Source of the DNA: Veillonella infantium
Lineage (GTDB): Bacteria; Bacillota; Negativicutes; Veillonellales; Veillonellaceae
Length of the DNA stretch: 64,000 nucleotides
Assembly (NCBI RefSeq): GCF_002959895.1
Contig: NZ_PPDD01000010.1
Coordinates: forward strand, 62,001 to 126,000
Reading direction: 5' to 3'
The position numbers were made by a program, and so were the translations under genes. Below, one piece after another: positions 43,141 to 51,342 of the stretch. How positions within the stretch are numbered: the first letter of the stretch is position 1; each line of letters starts with the position of its first letter. The notes beneath the pieces were generated by a model. It saw only the letters and a program-made list of their open reading frames with translations, made no database searches and was not told the origin of the DNA.

Positions 43141-44169
43141 ATGAAAATTGCAATAGACGCCATGGGTGGCGACTTTGCTCCATTGGAGACTGTACTAGGA
43201 TCCATTGAAGCCGTACGAGCAAATGCACACATTGAAGTGGTGCTCGTCGGCGATGAGCAGCAAATTTTTAATATATTAGAAGCTAGGAATGAAGCTAAGA
43301 ATCCACGCATTTCTGTACACCATGCCAGTCAAGTTATCGGTATGGATGAGCATCCAGGACAAGCATTGCGTAAGAAAAAGGACGCATCCATTGTGGTAGC
43401 AACATCTTTAGTTCGTGATAATGCTTGCGATGCCGTGATTGCTCCTGGTAGTACAGGTGCAGCTGTAGCAGCTGCATTGTTTGGTCTCGGTCGTATTAAG
43501 GGGGTTGATCGCCCGGTTATTGCAACTCCGATGCCAACAGTTAGTGGTATTACTGTTATGTTAGATTCTGGTGCTAACTCAAATAGTAAACCAAAACATC
43601 TTGTACAAGGTGCATTGATGGGTTCTGAATATGCAAAACTTTTATTAGGTAAAGAAGAACCTACAGTAGGGTTATTAAATATTGGCGAAGAAGCCACTAA
43701 GGGGAACGATGTCGTTCTAGCTACATATCCAATTTTGGAACGTATGAAAACTATTAACTTCAAAGGTAATATTGAAGGCCGTGATATTCCAAAAGGGGTC
43801 GTAGATGTTGTTGTTTGCGATGGTTTTGTGGGTAATGTGGTACTTAAATTCGCAGAAGGTTTGGTAACTGGTCTTACACAATTAGTAAAGGATAGCATTA
43901 TGGCCGGTAGTATTTTTGCCAAAATTGGTGCTATGCTTGTAAAGCCAGCTTTAAAAAAGATGGCAAAACGCTTAGATCACACAGAAAATGGTGGTGCTCC
44001 ACTCTTAGGGGTTAACGGGGTGTTTATGATTGCTCATGGTAGCTCCAAAGCTAAAGAGATTAAAACTGCTATTGAAATTGCTAGTGATTTAGTGGAACGT
44101 AAAATTATTCAACACATAAGAGAAACAATGGATATTGAAGGAGCCTTGAAGTATGACTATGATGAGTAA
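43141..44169 (+). CDS. plsX: Phosphate acyltransferase PlsX
   Basis: A 342-residue enzyme making acyl-phosphate from acyl-ACP, first step of Gram-positive type phosphatidic acid synthesis. Hallmarks are MKIAIDAMGGDFAP at the start, 'APGSTGAAVAAALFGLGRIKGVDRPVIATPMPT', LLNIGEEATKGN, and 'VCDGFVGNVVLKFAEG'. It follows fapR closely and overlaps fabH by 17 bases, with the fabH binding site inside its end. Confidence 0.96.
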   Translation: MKIAIDAMGGDFAPLETVLGSIEAVRANAHIEVVLVGDEQQIFNILEARNEAKNPRISVHHASQVIGMDEHPGQALRKKKDASIVVATSLVRDNACDAVIAPGSTGAAVAAALFGLGRIKGVDRPVIATPMPTVSGITVMLDSGANSNSKPKHLVQGALMGSEYAKLLLGKEEPTVGLLNIGEEATKGNDVVLATYPILERMKTINFKGNIEGRDIPKGVVDVVVCDGFVGNVVLKFAEGLVTGLTQLVKDSIMAGSIFAKIGAMLVKPALKKMAKRLDHTENGGAPLLGVNGVFMIAHGSSKAKEIKTAIEIASDLVERKIIQHIRETMDIEGALKYDYDE

Positions 44170-45148
44170 ACCGGTTGGAATCATTGGTACTGGGAGCTTC
44201 CTTCCTGACAATGTAGTAACAAACTTTGATCTAGAAAAAATGGTTGATACCAATGACCAATGGATTAGAGAACGTACTGGTATTGAGGAACGACGCATTG
44301 CACCGGAAGGTATGAATACATCCTATATGGCGACTGAGGCAGCAAAAAAAGCTATGCAAATGGCTAAGGTTAGTGCCGAAGATATAGACGTGATTATTTT
44401 TGCTACCTTAACACCGGATATGATTATTCCTTCAGCCGCTTGTGTATTACAAGCGAATTTAGGCGCTAAGAATGCAGCGGCCTATGATTTACAAGCTGCA
44501 TGCTCTGGCTTTGTATATGGATTGATTACTGCAGCTAGCTATATTAGCTCCGGTTTATACAAAAAGGTGCTCGTTGTGGGCGCTGAAATTCTCTCCCGTC
44601 GAGTAAATTGGAACGATCGTAGTACAAGTATCCTCTTTGGTGATGGCGCTGGTGCCGCAGTAGTATCTGAAGTCCCTGAAGGTTATGGCATTAAAGGTGT
44701 TGATATGGGTGCCGACGGTACTGGTGGTCCATCTCTTTGTATTCCTGCAGGTGGTACAGCCGTAGTTGCCAATGACCAACGCATTGAAGAAGGTTTAACA
44801 TTCATTCATATGGATGGTTCTGAAGTATATAAATTTGCTGTTAAAACGATGGGGCGTACTGTTTTAAAATCTTTAGAACGAGCTGGAATGGAACTTAATG
44901 AGTTGGATTTCTTTATTCCACATCAAGCAAATATTCGTATTATTGATTCGGCTGCAAAACGCTTACATATGCCGATGGAAAAAGTATTTGTTAATTTACA
45001 TAAGTATGGTAATACATCTGCCGCGTCTGTAGCGATAGCTTTGGACGAAGCTAATCGTGAAGGGCGTTTCAAACGCGGCGATAATGTTGCGTTTGCAGGA
45101 TTTGGTGCAGGCCTTACATGGGCTAGCCTTGTCTTGAAATGGTATTAA
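44153..45148 (+). CDS. fabH: 3-oxoacyl-ACP synthase III
   Basis: A 331-residue thiolase-fold enzyme that condenses acetyl-CoA (or a branched primer) with malonyl-ACP to start chains. Catalytic triad: Cys117 in LQAACSGF, His in FIPHQANIRI and Asn in YGNTSAAS near the C-terminus. It begins with an ATG preceded by AAGGAG; two more Met codons follow at once, so the exact start may vary by a few residues. Confidence 0.96.
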   Translation: MTMMSKPVGIIGTGSFLPDNVVTNFDLEKMVDTNDQWIRERTGIEERRIAPEGMNTSYMATEAAKKAMQMAKVSAEDIDVIIFATLTPDMIIPSAACVLQANLGAKNAAAYDLQAACSGFVYGLITAASYISSGLYKKVLVVGAEILSRRVNWNDRSTSILFGDGAGAAVVSEVPEGYGIKGVDMGADGTGGPSLCIPAGGTAVVANDQRIEEGLTFIHMDGSEVYKFAVKTMGRTVLKSLERAGMELNELDFFIPHQANIRIIDSAAKRLHMPMEKVFVNLHKYGNTSAASVAIALDEANREGRFKRGDNVAFAGFGAGLTWASLVLKWY

Positions 45149-45163
45149 GGAGGACACATCAAG

Positions 45164-46108
45164 ATGATTAAGACTGACATTTGTGATTTATTGCAGATTG
45201 AGTACCCAATCTTACAAGGTGGTATGGCTTGGCTCGGTACTGCAGAATTAGCGGCAGCTGTTTCCGAAGCTGGTGGCCTTGGTATCATTGGGGCTGGTCA
45301 TATGCCTCCTGATATTTTCCGTAATGAAATTCACAAATTAAAAGAGCGCACAAACAAACCATTTGGTTGTAATATTATGCTCATGTCTCCATTTGTTAAA
45401 GAAGTTATGGAAGTAGTTGTGGAAGAACGCGTTCCTGTAATTACAACAGGTGCTGGTAATCCTGGCGTGTATATTCCAGCTTTAAAAGAAATCGGTACTA
45501 AAGTAATCCCTGTAGTTGCTTCCGTATTACTTGCAAAACGCTTGTTGCGTGGTGGTATTGATGCAATTATCGCAGAAGGTACAGAATCTGGTGGTCACGT
45601 AGGCGATATTACTACTATGGCATTGATTCCACAAGTAGTAGATGCTGTAGATGTTCCAGTTATCGCAGCTGGTGGTATTGCTGATGGCCGTGGTATGGCT
45701 GCAGCCTTTGCATTAGGCGCTCAAGCAGTACAAATGGGTACGCGCTTCGTATTATCCGAAGAATGTATTGCTCATGAAAATTATAAAAATGCAGTATTGA
45801 AAGCAAAAGATCGTGCTACTGTTATGACTGGTTTAACAACAGGTCACCCTGTACGTATCATTGATAATGCATTAGCTCATAAATATAAATCCCTTGAATT
45901 TAGCGGTGGTTCCAAAGAAGATTTAGAAAACTTAGGTGCAGGCACACTTCGTAAAGCTGCTATTGAAGGTGATGTAAAAGAAGGCTCTGTAATGATCGGT
46001 CAAATCTCTGGCATGTTAACAGATGTTAAACCATGTGCAACTATTATCAAAGATATCATGGCTGAAACTGAAACTGTAATTAAAAAACTTCAAGGTCTTG
46101 GTAAATAA
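45164..46108 (+). CDS. fabK: Enoyl-ACP reductase II (FMN)
   Basis: A 314-residue TIM-barrel flavoenzyme, the last step of each elongation cycle. It has 'YPILQGGMAWLGTAELAAAVSEAGGLG', 'AEGTESGGHVGD' (catalytic His), 'AAGGIADGRGMAAAFALGAQAVQMGTRF', all as in FabK of streptococci. Within the fab operon, between fabH and fabD, it is the main enoyl reductase; no fabI gene is seen. Strong GGAGG. Confidence 0.95.
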   Translation: MIKTDICDLLQIEYPILQGGMAWLGTAELAAAVSEAGGLGIIGAGHMPPDIFRNEIHKLKERTNKPFGCNIMLMSPFVKEVMEVVVEERVPVITTGAGNPGVYIPALKEIGTKVIPVVASVLLAKRLLRGGIDAIIAEGTESGGHVGDITTMALIPQVVDAVDVPVIAAGGIADGRGMAAAFALGAQAVQMGTRFVLSEECIAHENYKNAVLKAKDRATVMTGLTTGHPVRIIDNALAHKYKSLEFSGGSKEDLENLGAGTLRKAAIEGDVKEGSVMIGQISGMLTDVKPCATIIKDIMAETETVIKKLQGLGK

Positions 46109-46118
46109 GGAGGCCCTT

Positions 46119-47060
46119 ATGAAAACGGCATTTGTTTTTCCTGGTCAAGGTTCCCAAAAAGTAGGCATGTTACAAGATTTGTACAATGCATATCCTATTG
46201 TAAAACAACGTTTTGAAGAAGCTGACGAAGCGCTTGGTTATTCTATTTCCAAATTGTGCTTTGAAGGCCCTGATACTGAACTTGTTAAAACAGCTAATAC
46301 ACAACCGGCTATCTTAACTGCATCTGTAGCTTGCTATGAAGTTCTTAAAGAACAAGGCTTTACACCTGATATCGTAGGTGGTCATAGCCTTGGTGAATAC
46401 AGTGCTCTTGTAGCGGCAGGTGTATTGAACTTTAAAGATGCTGTGTATGTTGTTCATAAACGCGGTGAATATATGCAAGAAGCTGTTCCATTGGGCAAAG
46501 GTGCTATGGCAGCAATTCTAGCTTTACCTCGTGAACAAGTTGTAGAAATTTGTAAAGAGGTTAACGATTCTGTTGGTTCTGTACAAGCAGTCAACTTCAA
46601 CTGCCCAGGTCAAATTGTTATTGCTGGTGAAACAGCAGCGGTAGAAACTGCAGCAGAAAAAATGAAAGAAGCTGGTGCAAAACGTGCTGTTATGCTTCCT
46701 GTAAGTGCTCCATTCCATAGCCGTTTGATGGAACCTGCAGCTCTTCGTTTAAAAGAAGAGTTGGATAAAATCCAAGTGAGCGATGCTCAAATTCCTGTAG
46801 TGGCAAATGTGACAGGTAAAATTTTGACTAATGCAAACGATATTAAAGAATCCTTAGTTACACAAGCTGCAAATCCTGTATTGTGGGAAGACTGCGTAGC
46901 TGAAATGGTTAACTTTGGTGTAACTCGATTCGTTGAAGTAGGTCCTGGTAAAGTACTTACTGGCTTTACTAAAAAGATCAATAAAGATATGGAATTAGCC
47001 AATGTTGAAGACATTGCATCCTTAGAGAAAACGCTTGAATTTTTGAAAGGGGTTCGATAA
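46119..47060 (+). CDS. fabD: Malonyl-CoA-ACP transacylase
   Basis: A 313-residue enzyme charging ACP with malonate. It has FVFPGQGSQKVGM at the start, GGHSLGEYSAL with the active serine (near residue 90), 'VSAPFHSRLMEPAA' with the catalytic His, and 'VEVGPGKVLTG'. I took the ATG at 46119, with AAGGAGG before it; the frame also extends to a TTG at 46098. fabG follows after one base. Confidence 0.96.
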   Translation: MKTAFVFPGQGSQKVGMLQDLYNAYPIVKQRFEEADEALGYSISKLCFEGPDTELVKTANTQPAILTASVACYEVLKEQGFTPDIVGGHSLGEYSALVAAGVLNFKDAVYVVHKRGEYMQEAVPLGKGAMAAILALPREQVVEICKEVNDSVGSVQAVNFNCPGQIVIAGETAAVETAAEKMKEAGAKRAVMLPVSAPFHSRLMEPAALRLKEELDKIQVSDAQIPVVANVTGKILTNANDIKESLVTQAANPVLWEDCVAEMVNFGVTRFVEVGPGKVLTGFTKKINKDMELANVEDIASLEKTLEFLKGVR

Positions 47061-47061
47061 A

Positions 47062-47805
47062 ATGCATTTAGAGGGTAAAGTAGCCATTGTAACTGGCGCA
47101 TCCCGTGGCATTGGTCGCGCTGTAGCTATCAATTTAGCACAATCTGGTGCTGATGTGGTGGTTAACTATAGCGGTAGCGAAGGTGCAGCTCAAGAAACTG
47201 TTGAAGCTGTACAAGCTTTAGGCCGTAAAGCCATTAAAATTAAAGCCAATGTAGCTAATGCTGATGAAGTTGCAGCTATGGTGGAAGAAGCTCATAAAGA
47301 GTTTGGTCACATTGATATTCTCGTAAATAATGCGGGTATTACGCGTGATGGTTTATTAATGCGTATGAAAGACGAAGATTTTGATGCTGTTATAGATATC
47401 AACCTTAAAGGTGTATATTTAGTAACTAAAGCAGTATCTAAAATCATGATGAAACAACGTTCTGGTCATATTATCAACATGACATCTGTTGTAGGTGTTA
47501 TGGGTAATGCGGGTCAAACTAACTACGCAGCATCTAAAGCTGGTGTAATTGGTTTTACTAAATCCTGTGCTAAAGAATTAGCAAGTCGTGGCATTACTGT
47601 TAATGCTATTGCACCAGGATTTATCAATACTGATATGACTGATGTATTACCAGAAAAAGTTAAAGAAGCTATGGTTGCAGAAATTCCATTGGGCCGTATG
47701 GCTAATGCTGAAGAAGTAGCGACAGTAGCAACATTCCTTGCTAGCGATTTTGCTAACTATATTACAGGTCAAGTCATCAATGTAGATGGCGGTATGGTGA
47801 TGTAG
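47062..47805 (+). CDS. fabG: 3-oxoacyl-ACP reductase
   Basis: A 247-residue classical SDR. TGASRGIGRA (residues 11-20) binds NADPH, and NNAG, the serine in MTSVVG, and YAASK (YxxxK) complete the site. It reduces 3-oxoacyl-ACP. Length and the C-terminal 'ITGQVINVDGGMVM' are standard. It sits between fabD and acpP as in many Firmicutes. Confidence 0.96.
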   Translation: MHLEGKVAIVTGASRGIGRAVAINLAQSGADVVVNYSGSEGAAQETVEAVQALGRKAIKIKANVANADEVAAMVEEAHKEFGHIDILVNNAGITRDGLLMRMKDEDFDAVIDINLKGVYLVTKAVSKIMMKQRSGHIINMTSVVGVMGNAGQTNYAASKAGVIGFTKSCAKELASRGITVNAIAPGFINTDMTDVLPEKVKEAMVAEIPLGRMANAEEVATVATFLASDFANYITGQVINVDGGMVM

Positions 47806-47856
47806 TTTCAAAATTAGACTATATATAAATACACTTTGAAAGGAGGTGAACCACCA

Positions 47857-48087
47857 ATGAACACTTTCGATAAAGTAAAAGCAATCGTTGTGGAACAATT
47901 AGGCGTTGATGAAGCTGAAGTTACCATTGATTCTACATTCATCGACGACTTAGGCGCTGACTCCTTAGATATCGTTGAATTGATCATGGCATTCGAAGAA
48001 GAATTCAATGTTGAAATCCCTGACGATGTTGCAGAAAAAATCAAAACCGTTAAGGATACAGTAGAATATATTGATTCTGCTAAATAA
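47857..48087 (+). CDS. acpP: Acyl carrier protein
   Basis: A 76-residue acidic four-helix protein; the phosphopantetheine serine is Ser36 in [11 protein letters not shown]. It carries growing acyl chains. I used the ATG at 47857, with AAAGGAGGTG before it; a longer frame starting 21 bases upstream would cover the binding site. A heptamer pair TTTCAAA/TTTGAAA flanks the 30 bases before the binding site. Confidence 0.97.
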   Translation: MNTFDKVKAIVVEQLGVDEAEVTIDSTFIDDLGADSLDIVELIMAFEEEFNVEIPDDVAEKIKTVKDTVEYIDSAK

Positions 48088-48114
48088 GCTGTAAAGCTGA
48101 CAATTCAGCCGTAC

Positions 48115-48134
48115 GGGAGGCCGAGTGGCCTCCC
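48115..48134 (+). promoter_or_regulatory. GC-rich hairpin between acpP and the next gene
   Basis: GGGAGGCC (48115-48122), loop GAGT and GGCCTCCC (48127-48134), a perfect 8-bp stem in otherwise AT-rich DNA, with a TTTTATTT tract only six bases later. It looks like a weak terminator or mRNA-stability element setting acpP above the downstream genes. Confidence 0.6.
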
Positions 48135-48164
48135 AACCGGTTTTATTTACAGGAGGATTTGATA

Positions 48165-49121
48165 GTGAAGCTCCCTGAACTTCGCATTGGGAATCTAGTG
48201 GCCAAAGTACCTATTATTCAAGGTGGTATGGCGATTAGATTGTCTACAGCTCGCTTGGCAGCAGCCGTTGCAAATGAAGGTGGTATCGGCCTTATTGCAG
48301 CATCCGGTTTGCCGTTTGATGAATTACGATACGAAATACAATTAGCTAGAAAATTATCACCTACGGGTATTATTGGTATAAATGCGATGGTAGCCGCAAC
48401 ACAATTTGCTGGCTTAGTTAAAACTGCCATCGAAGAGGGCATTGATCTTGTAGTAGCAGGTGCTGGTTTTTCAAGAGATATGTTCGCAATGGGCAAAGAG
48501 TCTGGTACGCCAATCGTACCAATTGTTTCGTCCGCAAAATTAGCTCGCATTTCTGAAGGTTTAGGTGCAGCAGCAGTAATCGTAGAAGGTTGCGAGGCTG
48601 GTGGTCACTTGGGTACGGACCGTTCTGCTCGAGAAATCGTTCCAGAGGTTGTAGCTGCCGTTAAAAATATTCCAGTTATTGGTGCTGGTGGTGTTCTTGA
48701 TGGTCGTGACATCGTAGAAATGTTGAAATTAGGTGCTAGTGGCGTTCAAATGGGTAGCCGTTTTGCTGCTTCTGATGAATGTAATGCATCTGACGAATTG
48801 AAAAAAATGTATGTACGGGCTACTAATCCTGAGGATATTGTATTAATTCAAAGTCCTGTAGGTTTACCTGGACAAGCAATTAAAAATAAATTTGCTGAAT
48901 CTGTATTAGACGGTACTGTAGCACCTCCAACGGTGTGTGATAACTGTTTGAAACATTGTTCCCATAAATTCTGTATCATCCGTGCCCTTTCTCGTGCACA
49001 ACAAGGTGATGTGGAAACAGGTTTGGTGTTCTCTGGCAATAATATGCGAAAAGTCGACAAAATTATGCCAGTTAAAGATATCTTTGCTCAACTAAAACAG
49101 CAAGTAGCAGAGATTGATTAA
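48165..49121 (+). CDS. FabK/nitronate monooxygenase paralogue with C-terminal Cys cluster (FabX-like candidate)
   Basis: A 318-residue FMN TIM-barrel protein of the FabK/2-nitropropane dioxygenase superfamily. Barrel motifs are PIIQGGMAIRLSTARLAAAVANEGG, VEGCEAGGHLGTD with catalytic-type His148, and 'GAGGVLDGRDIVEMLKLGASGVQMGSRF'. Unlike the other two copies it has a C-terminal cluster Cys258-X2-Cys261-X3-Cys265-X4-Cys270, suited to an iron-sulphur centre. Helicobacter FabX, an FMN and 4Fe-4S enzyme of this superfamily, oxidises and isomerises acyl-ACP to start unsaturated chains. Its place between acpP and fabF, with no fabA or fabM in view, supports a FabX-like role; this is inference. The GTG start has AGGAGG eight bases before it. 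Confidence 0.75.
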   Translation: MKLPELRIGNLVAKVPIIQGGMAIRLSTARLAAAVANEGGIGLIAASGLPFDELRYEIQLARKLSPTGIIGINAMVAATQFAGLVKTAIEEGIDLVVAGAGFSRDMFAMGKESGTPIVPIVSSAKLARISEGLGAAAVIVEGCEAGGHLGTDRSAREIVPEVVAAVKNIPVIGAGGVLDGRDIVEMLKLGASGVQMGSRFAASDECNASDELKKMYVRATNPEDIVLIQSPVGLPGQAIKNKFAESVLDGTVAPPTVCDNCLKHCSHKFCIIRALSRAQQGDVETGLVFSGNNMRKVDKIMPVKDIFAQLKQQVAEID

Positions 49122-49157
49122 TTTAAAAGGGCTGTATAGCTATAAGAGGTGGAATAA

Positions 49158-50402
49158 TTGGAAAAACGTGTAGTAATTACTGGCTTAGGGGCAGTGACGC
49201 CTGTAGGTATCGGTAAAGAGAACTTTTACAATGCGTTATTGGCAGGTCAATCTGGTATTGGGCCAATTACACGCTTTGATGCATCTGAATATGCAACGCG
49301 TATTGCTGGTGAAGTAAAAGATTTTGATGTTACAAACTATGGCGTAGACAAGAAAGAAGCTCGTCGTATGGACCGTTCTGTAGAATTGGCTATCGGTGCT
49401 GCTGTTCTTGCTTGTGAAGATGCTGATCTTGATTTAGATAAACAAGATTTAGATCGTTGTGGTACTGTAGTTGGTACTGGTATTGGCGGTATCGACTCTA
49501 TCCATGAAGTATATGAAACATTATTCGAAAAAGGTCCTGGCCGTGTAAGTCCATTTGCAGTTCCTATGATGATTGCAAACATGACATCTGCACGTGTATC
49601 CATTCGTCTTGGCCTTAAAGGTCCTGTTATTACAGACGTAACAGCTTGTACTTCTGGTACAAATGCTATTGGCGATGCTTTCCGTATCATCCAACGTGGT
49701 GATGCTGATATCATGTTTGCCGGTGGTACTGAAGCAGCTGTATCTCCTGCAGCTGTAGCTGGTTTTGCAGCTATGAAAGCTATGTCTACACGCAATGACG
49801 AACCAACAAAAGCATCTCGTCCATTTGACCGCGATCGCGATGGTTTCGTAATGGGTGAAGGTTCTGGTATCGTTGTTCTTGAAGAATTAGAACACGCAAA
49901 AGCTCGTGGTGCTCATATCTACGCTGAAGTTGTAGGTTATGGTACTAATGGCGATGCTTACCACATTACTGCACCAGCTCCAGGTGGTGTACAAGCTCGT
50001 AAATGTATGGAATTAGCAATTAAAGATGCAGGTATCGATCCTAAAGACGTTAACTACATCAATGCTCATGGTACATCTACTGGCCTTAATGACAAAAATG
50101 AAACATTGGCTATTAAAGAATTGTTCGGCGATCATGCTAAAGACATCGCTGTTAACTCTACAAAATCCATGACAGGTCACTTGTTAGGTGCTGCTGGTGC
50201 TATCGAAACTATCGTTATGGCGATGGCTATCGAAACTGGTAAAGTTCATCCTACAATTAACTGTGACAATCCTGATGAAGGTTTGGATCTTGACTATGTT
50301 CGCGAAGGTGCACGTGACCTTCAAGTTAAATGTGCTCTTTCCAACTCTTTCGGTTTTGGTGGTCATAACGGTACACTTTGCGTACGCCGTTATGAAGGCT
50401 AA
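49158..50402 (+). CDS. fabF: 3-oxoacyl-ACP synthase II
   Basis: A 414-residue elongating condensing enzyme with catalytic Cys in VTACTSGTNAIGD (about residue 164) and histidines in NAHGTSTGLND and KSMTGHLLGAAGA. It extends acyl-ACP with malonyl-ACP and, in other bacteria, is needed for longer unsaturated chains. It starts at TTG with AAGAGGTGG upstream. Its last base is the first of the rnc start. Confidence 0.96.
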   Translation: MEKRVVITGLGAVTPVGIGKENFYNALLAGQSGIGPITRFDASEYATRIAGEVKDFDVTNYGVDKKEARRMDRSVELAIGAAVLACEDADLDLDKQDLDRCGTVVGTGIGGIDSIHEVYETLFEKGPGRVSPFAVPMMIANMTSARVSIRLGLKGPVITDVTACTSGTNAIGDAFRIIQRGDADIMFAGGTEAAVSPAAVAGFAAMKAMSTRNDEPTKASRPFDRDRDGFVMGEGSGIVVLEELEHAKARGAHIYAEVVGYGTNGDAYHITAPAPGGVQARKCMELAIKDAGIDPKDVNYINAHGTSTGLNDKNETLAIKELFGDHAKDIAVNSTKSMTGHLLGAAGAIETIVMAMAIETGKVHPTINCDNPDEGLDLDYVREGARDLQVKCALSNSFGFGGHNGTLCVRRYEG

Positions 50403-51139
50403 TGGTAGCTGTTGAAGCGCATAAGAGTAAGATGACACAAGCTCGTGAAGAATCTCTTCATGGGCTTGTTGCTCGTTTAGACATACCTGTGTCAGATATA
50501 TCCATTTTAGATTGTGCTTTTACACATACATCTTATGCGAATGAACATAAATCAAAGCATATTAATCACAATCAGCGATTAGAGTTTTTAGGCGATGCTG
50601 TTTTGGATCTTATTATTGGAGAATACCTATTTAAGACTTATCCAGACATGGCCGAAGGTGATTTGACGAAAATTAAGGCCGCTACAGTGTGTGAGGATTC
50701 TTTAGCATCTGTAAGTCGTTCTTTACAATTGGGGCAATATTTATTGCTCGGTCATGGTGAACGTGCTTCTGGTGGTAATAATCGTAATTCTATTTTAGCG
50801 GATACCTTTGAGTCTCTCATTGGTGCTATCTATATTTCTACAGATTACCAAACGGCGATGGACTTCGTTTTAAAACATCTCATTACTTATATCAAGCAAG
50901 CTTTAGAAGGTAAACGGGGCAAGGATTATAAAACCTTATTACAAGAATATGTGCAACGGGATGGTGATAAACATATCGTCTATCGTTTGCTCAGTGAAAG
51001 TGGTCCCGACCATGCTAAGACCTTCCATATGGTGGTTGAAATCAATGGTGTTACTTACGAGGCAGGCTCTGGTAAAAGTAAAAAAATTGCAGAACAACAT
51101 GCGGCTCAATTAACGTTAGAAAAGTTAATGGCCAAATAG
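50402..51139 (+). CDS. rnc: Ribonuclease III
   Basis: A 245-residue dsRNA endonuclease. The signature LEFLGDAVLDLIIGEYL (about residues 60-76), with catalytic acids including the Asp and Glu of this motif, precedes a C-terminal dsRNA-binding domain (about 168-243: TLLQEYVQRDGDKHIVYRLL... GSGKSKKIAEQHAAQLTL). It is last in the fab operon, overlapping fabF by one base, and is followed by a terminator. The pairing with lipid genes and smc is a conserved Firmicute order. Confidence 0.95.
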   Translation: MVAVEAHKSKMTQAREESLHGLVARLDIPVSDISILDCAFTHTSYANEHKSKHINHNQRLEFLGDAVLDLIIGEYLFKTYPDMAEGDLTKIKAATVCEDSLASVSRSLQLGQYLLLGHGERASGGNNRNSILADTFESLIGAIYISTDYQTAMDFVLKHLITYIKQALEGKRGKDYKTLLQEYVQRDGDKHIVYRLLSESGPDHAKTFHMVVEINGVTYEAGSGKSKKIAEQHAAQLTLEKLMAK

Positions 51140-51163
51140 AAAAGCGCCTAATGGCGCTTTTTT
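51140..51163 (+). terminator. Intrinsic terminator of the fab-rnc operon
   Basis: AAAAGCGCC (51140-51148), loop TAAT, GGCGCTTTTTT (51153-51163). It starts at the base after the rnc stop codon. Confidence 0.93.
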
Positions 51164-51238
51164 CTGTATAATAGTATATAGAATAGTAAATATATTTATC
51201 TTATGATTGTTTGATCGTTGTATCGAAAGCCTTATATC

Positions 51239-51296
51239 TTAATATATTAATTACATATCATAAGGAATAAATACATGGATATTAATATATTAATAT
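51239..51296 (+). repeat. Pair of identical AT palindromes upstream of the radical SAM gene
   Basis: TTAATATATTAAT occurs at 51239-51251 and again at 51282-51294, 43 bases apart (about four helical turns). Each contains the perfect palindrome TTAATATATTAA. In a very AT-rich region chance cannot be excluded; as a pair they could be operator sites. Confidence 0.4.
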
Positions 51297-51342
51297 AAAA
51301 GGTTTTGGCTGAGTTTACTTTATATAAGAAAGGAGGGTGACT

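Noticed and set aside
43329-43922. A 197-codon minus-strand open frame opposite plsX
   Set aside because: It has no ribosome binding site or recognisable family, and plsX on the plus strand is certain. Similar antisense frames at 12343-12786 and 49337-49795 are shadows of livH and fabF.
51275-51298. A 7-codon frame (MDINILI) after AAGGA, a possible leader peptide
   Set aside because: It falls inside the AT palindrome, has no regulatory codons and no attenuator hairpin after it.
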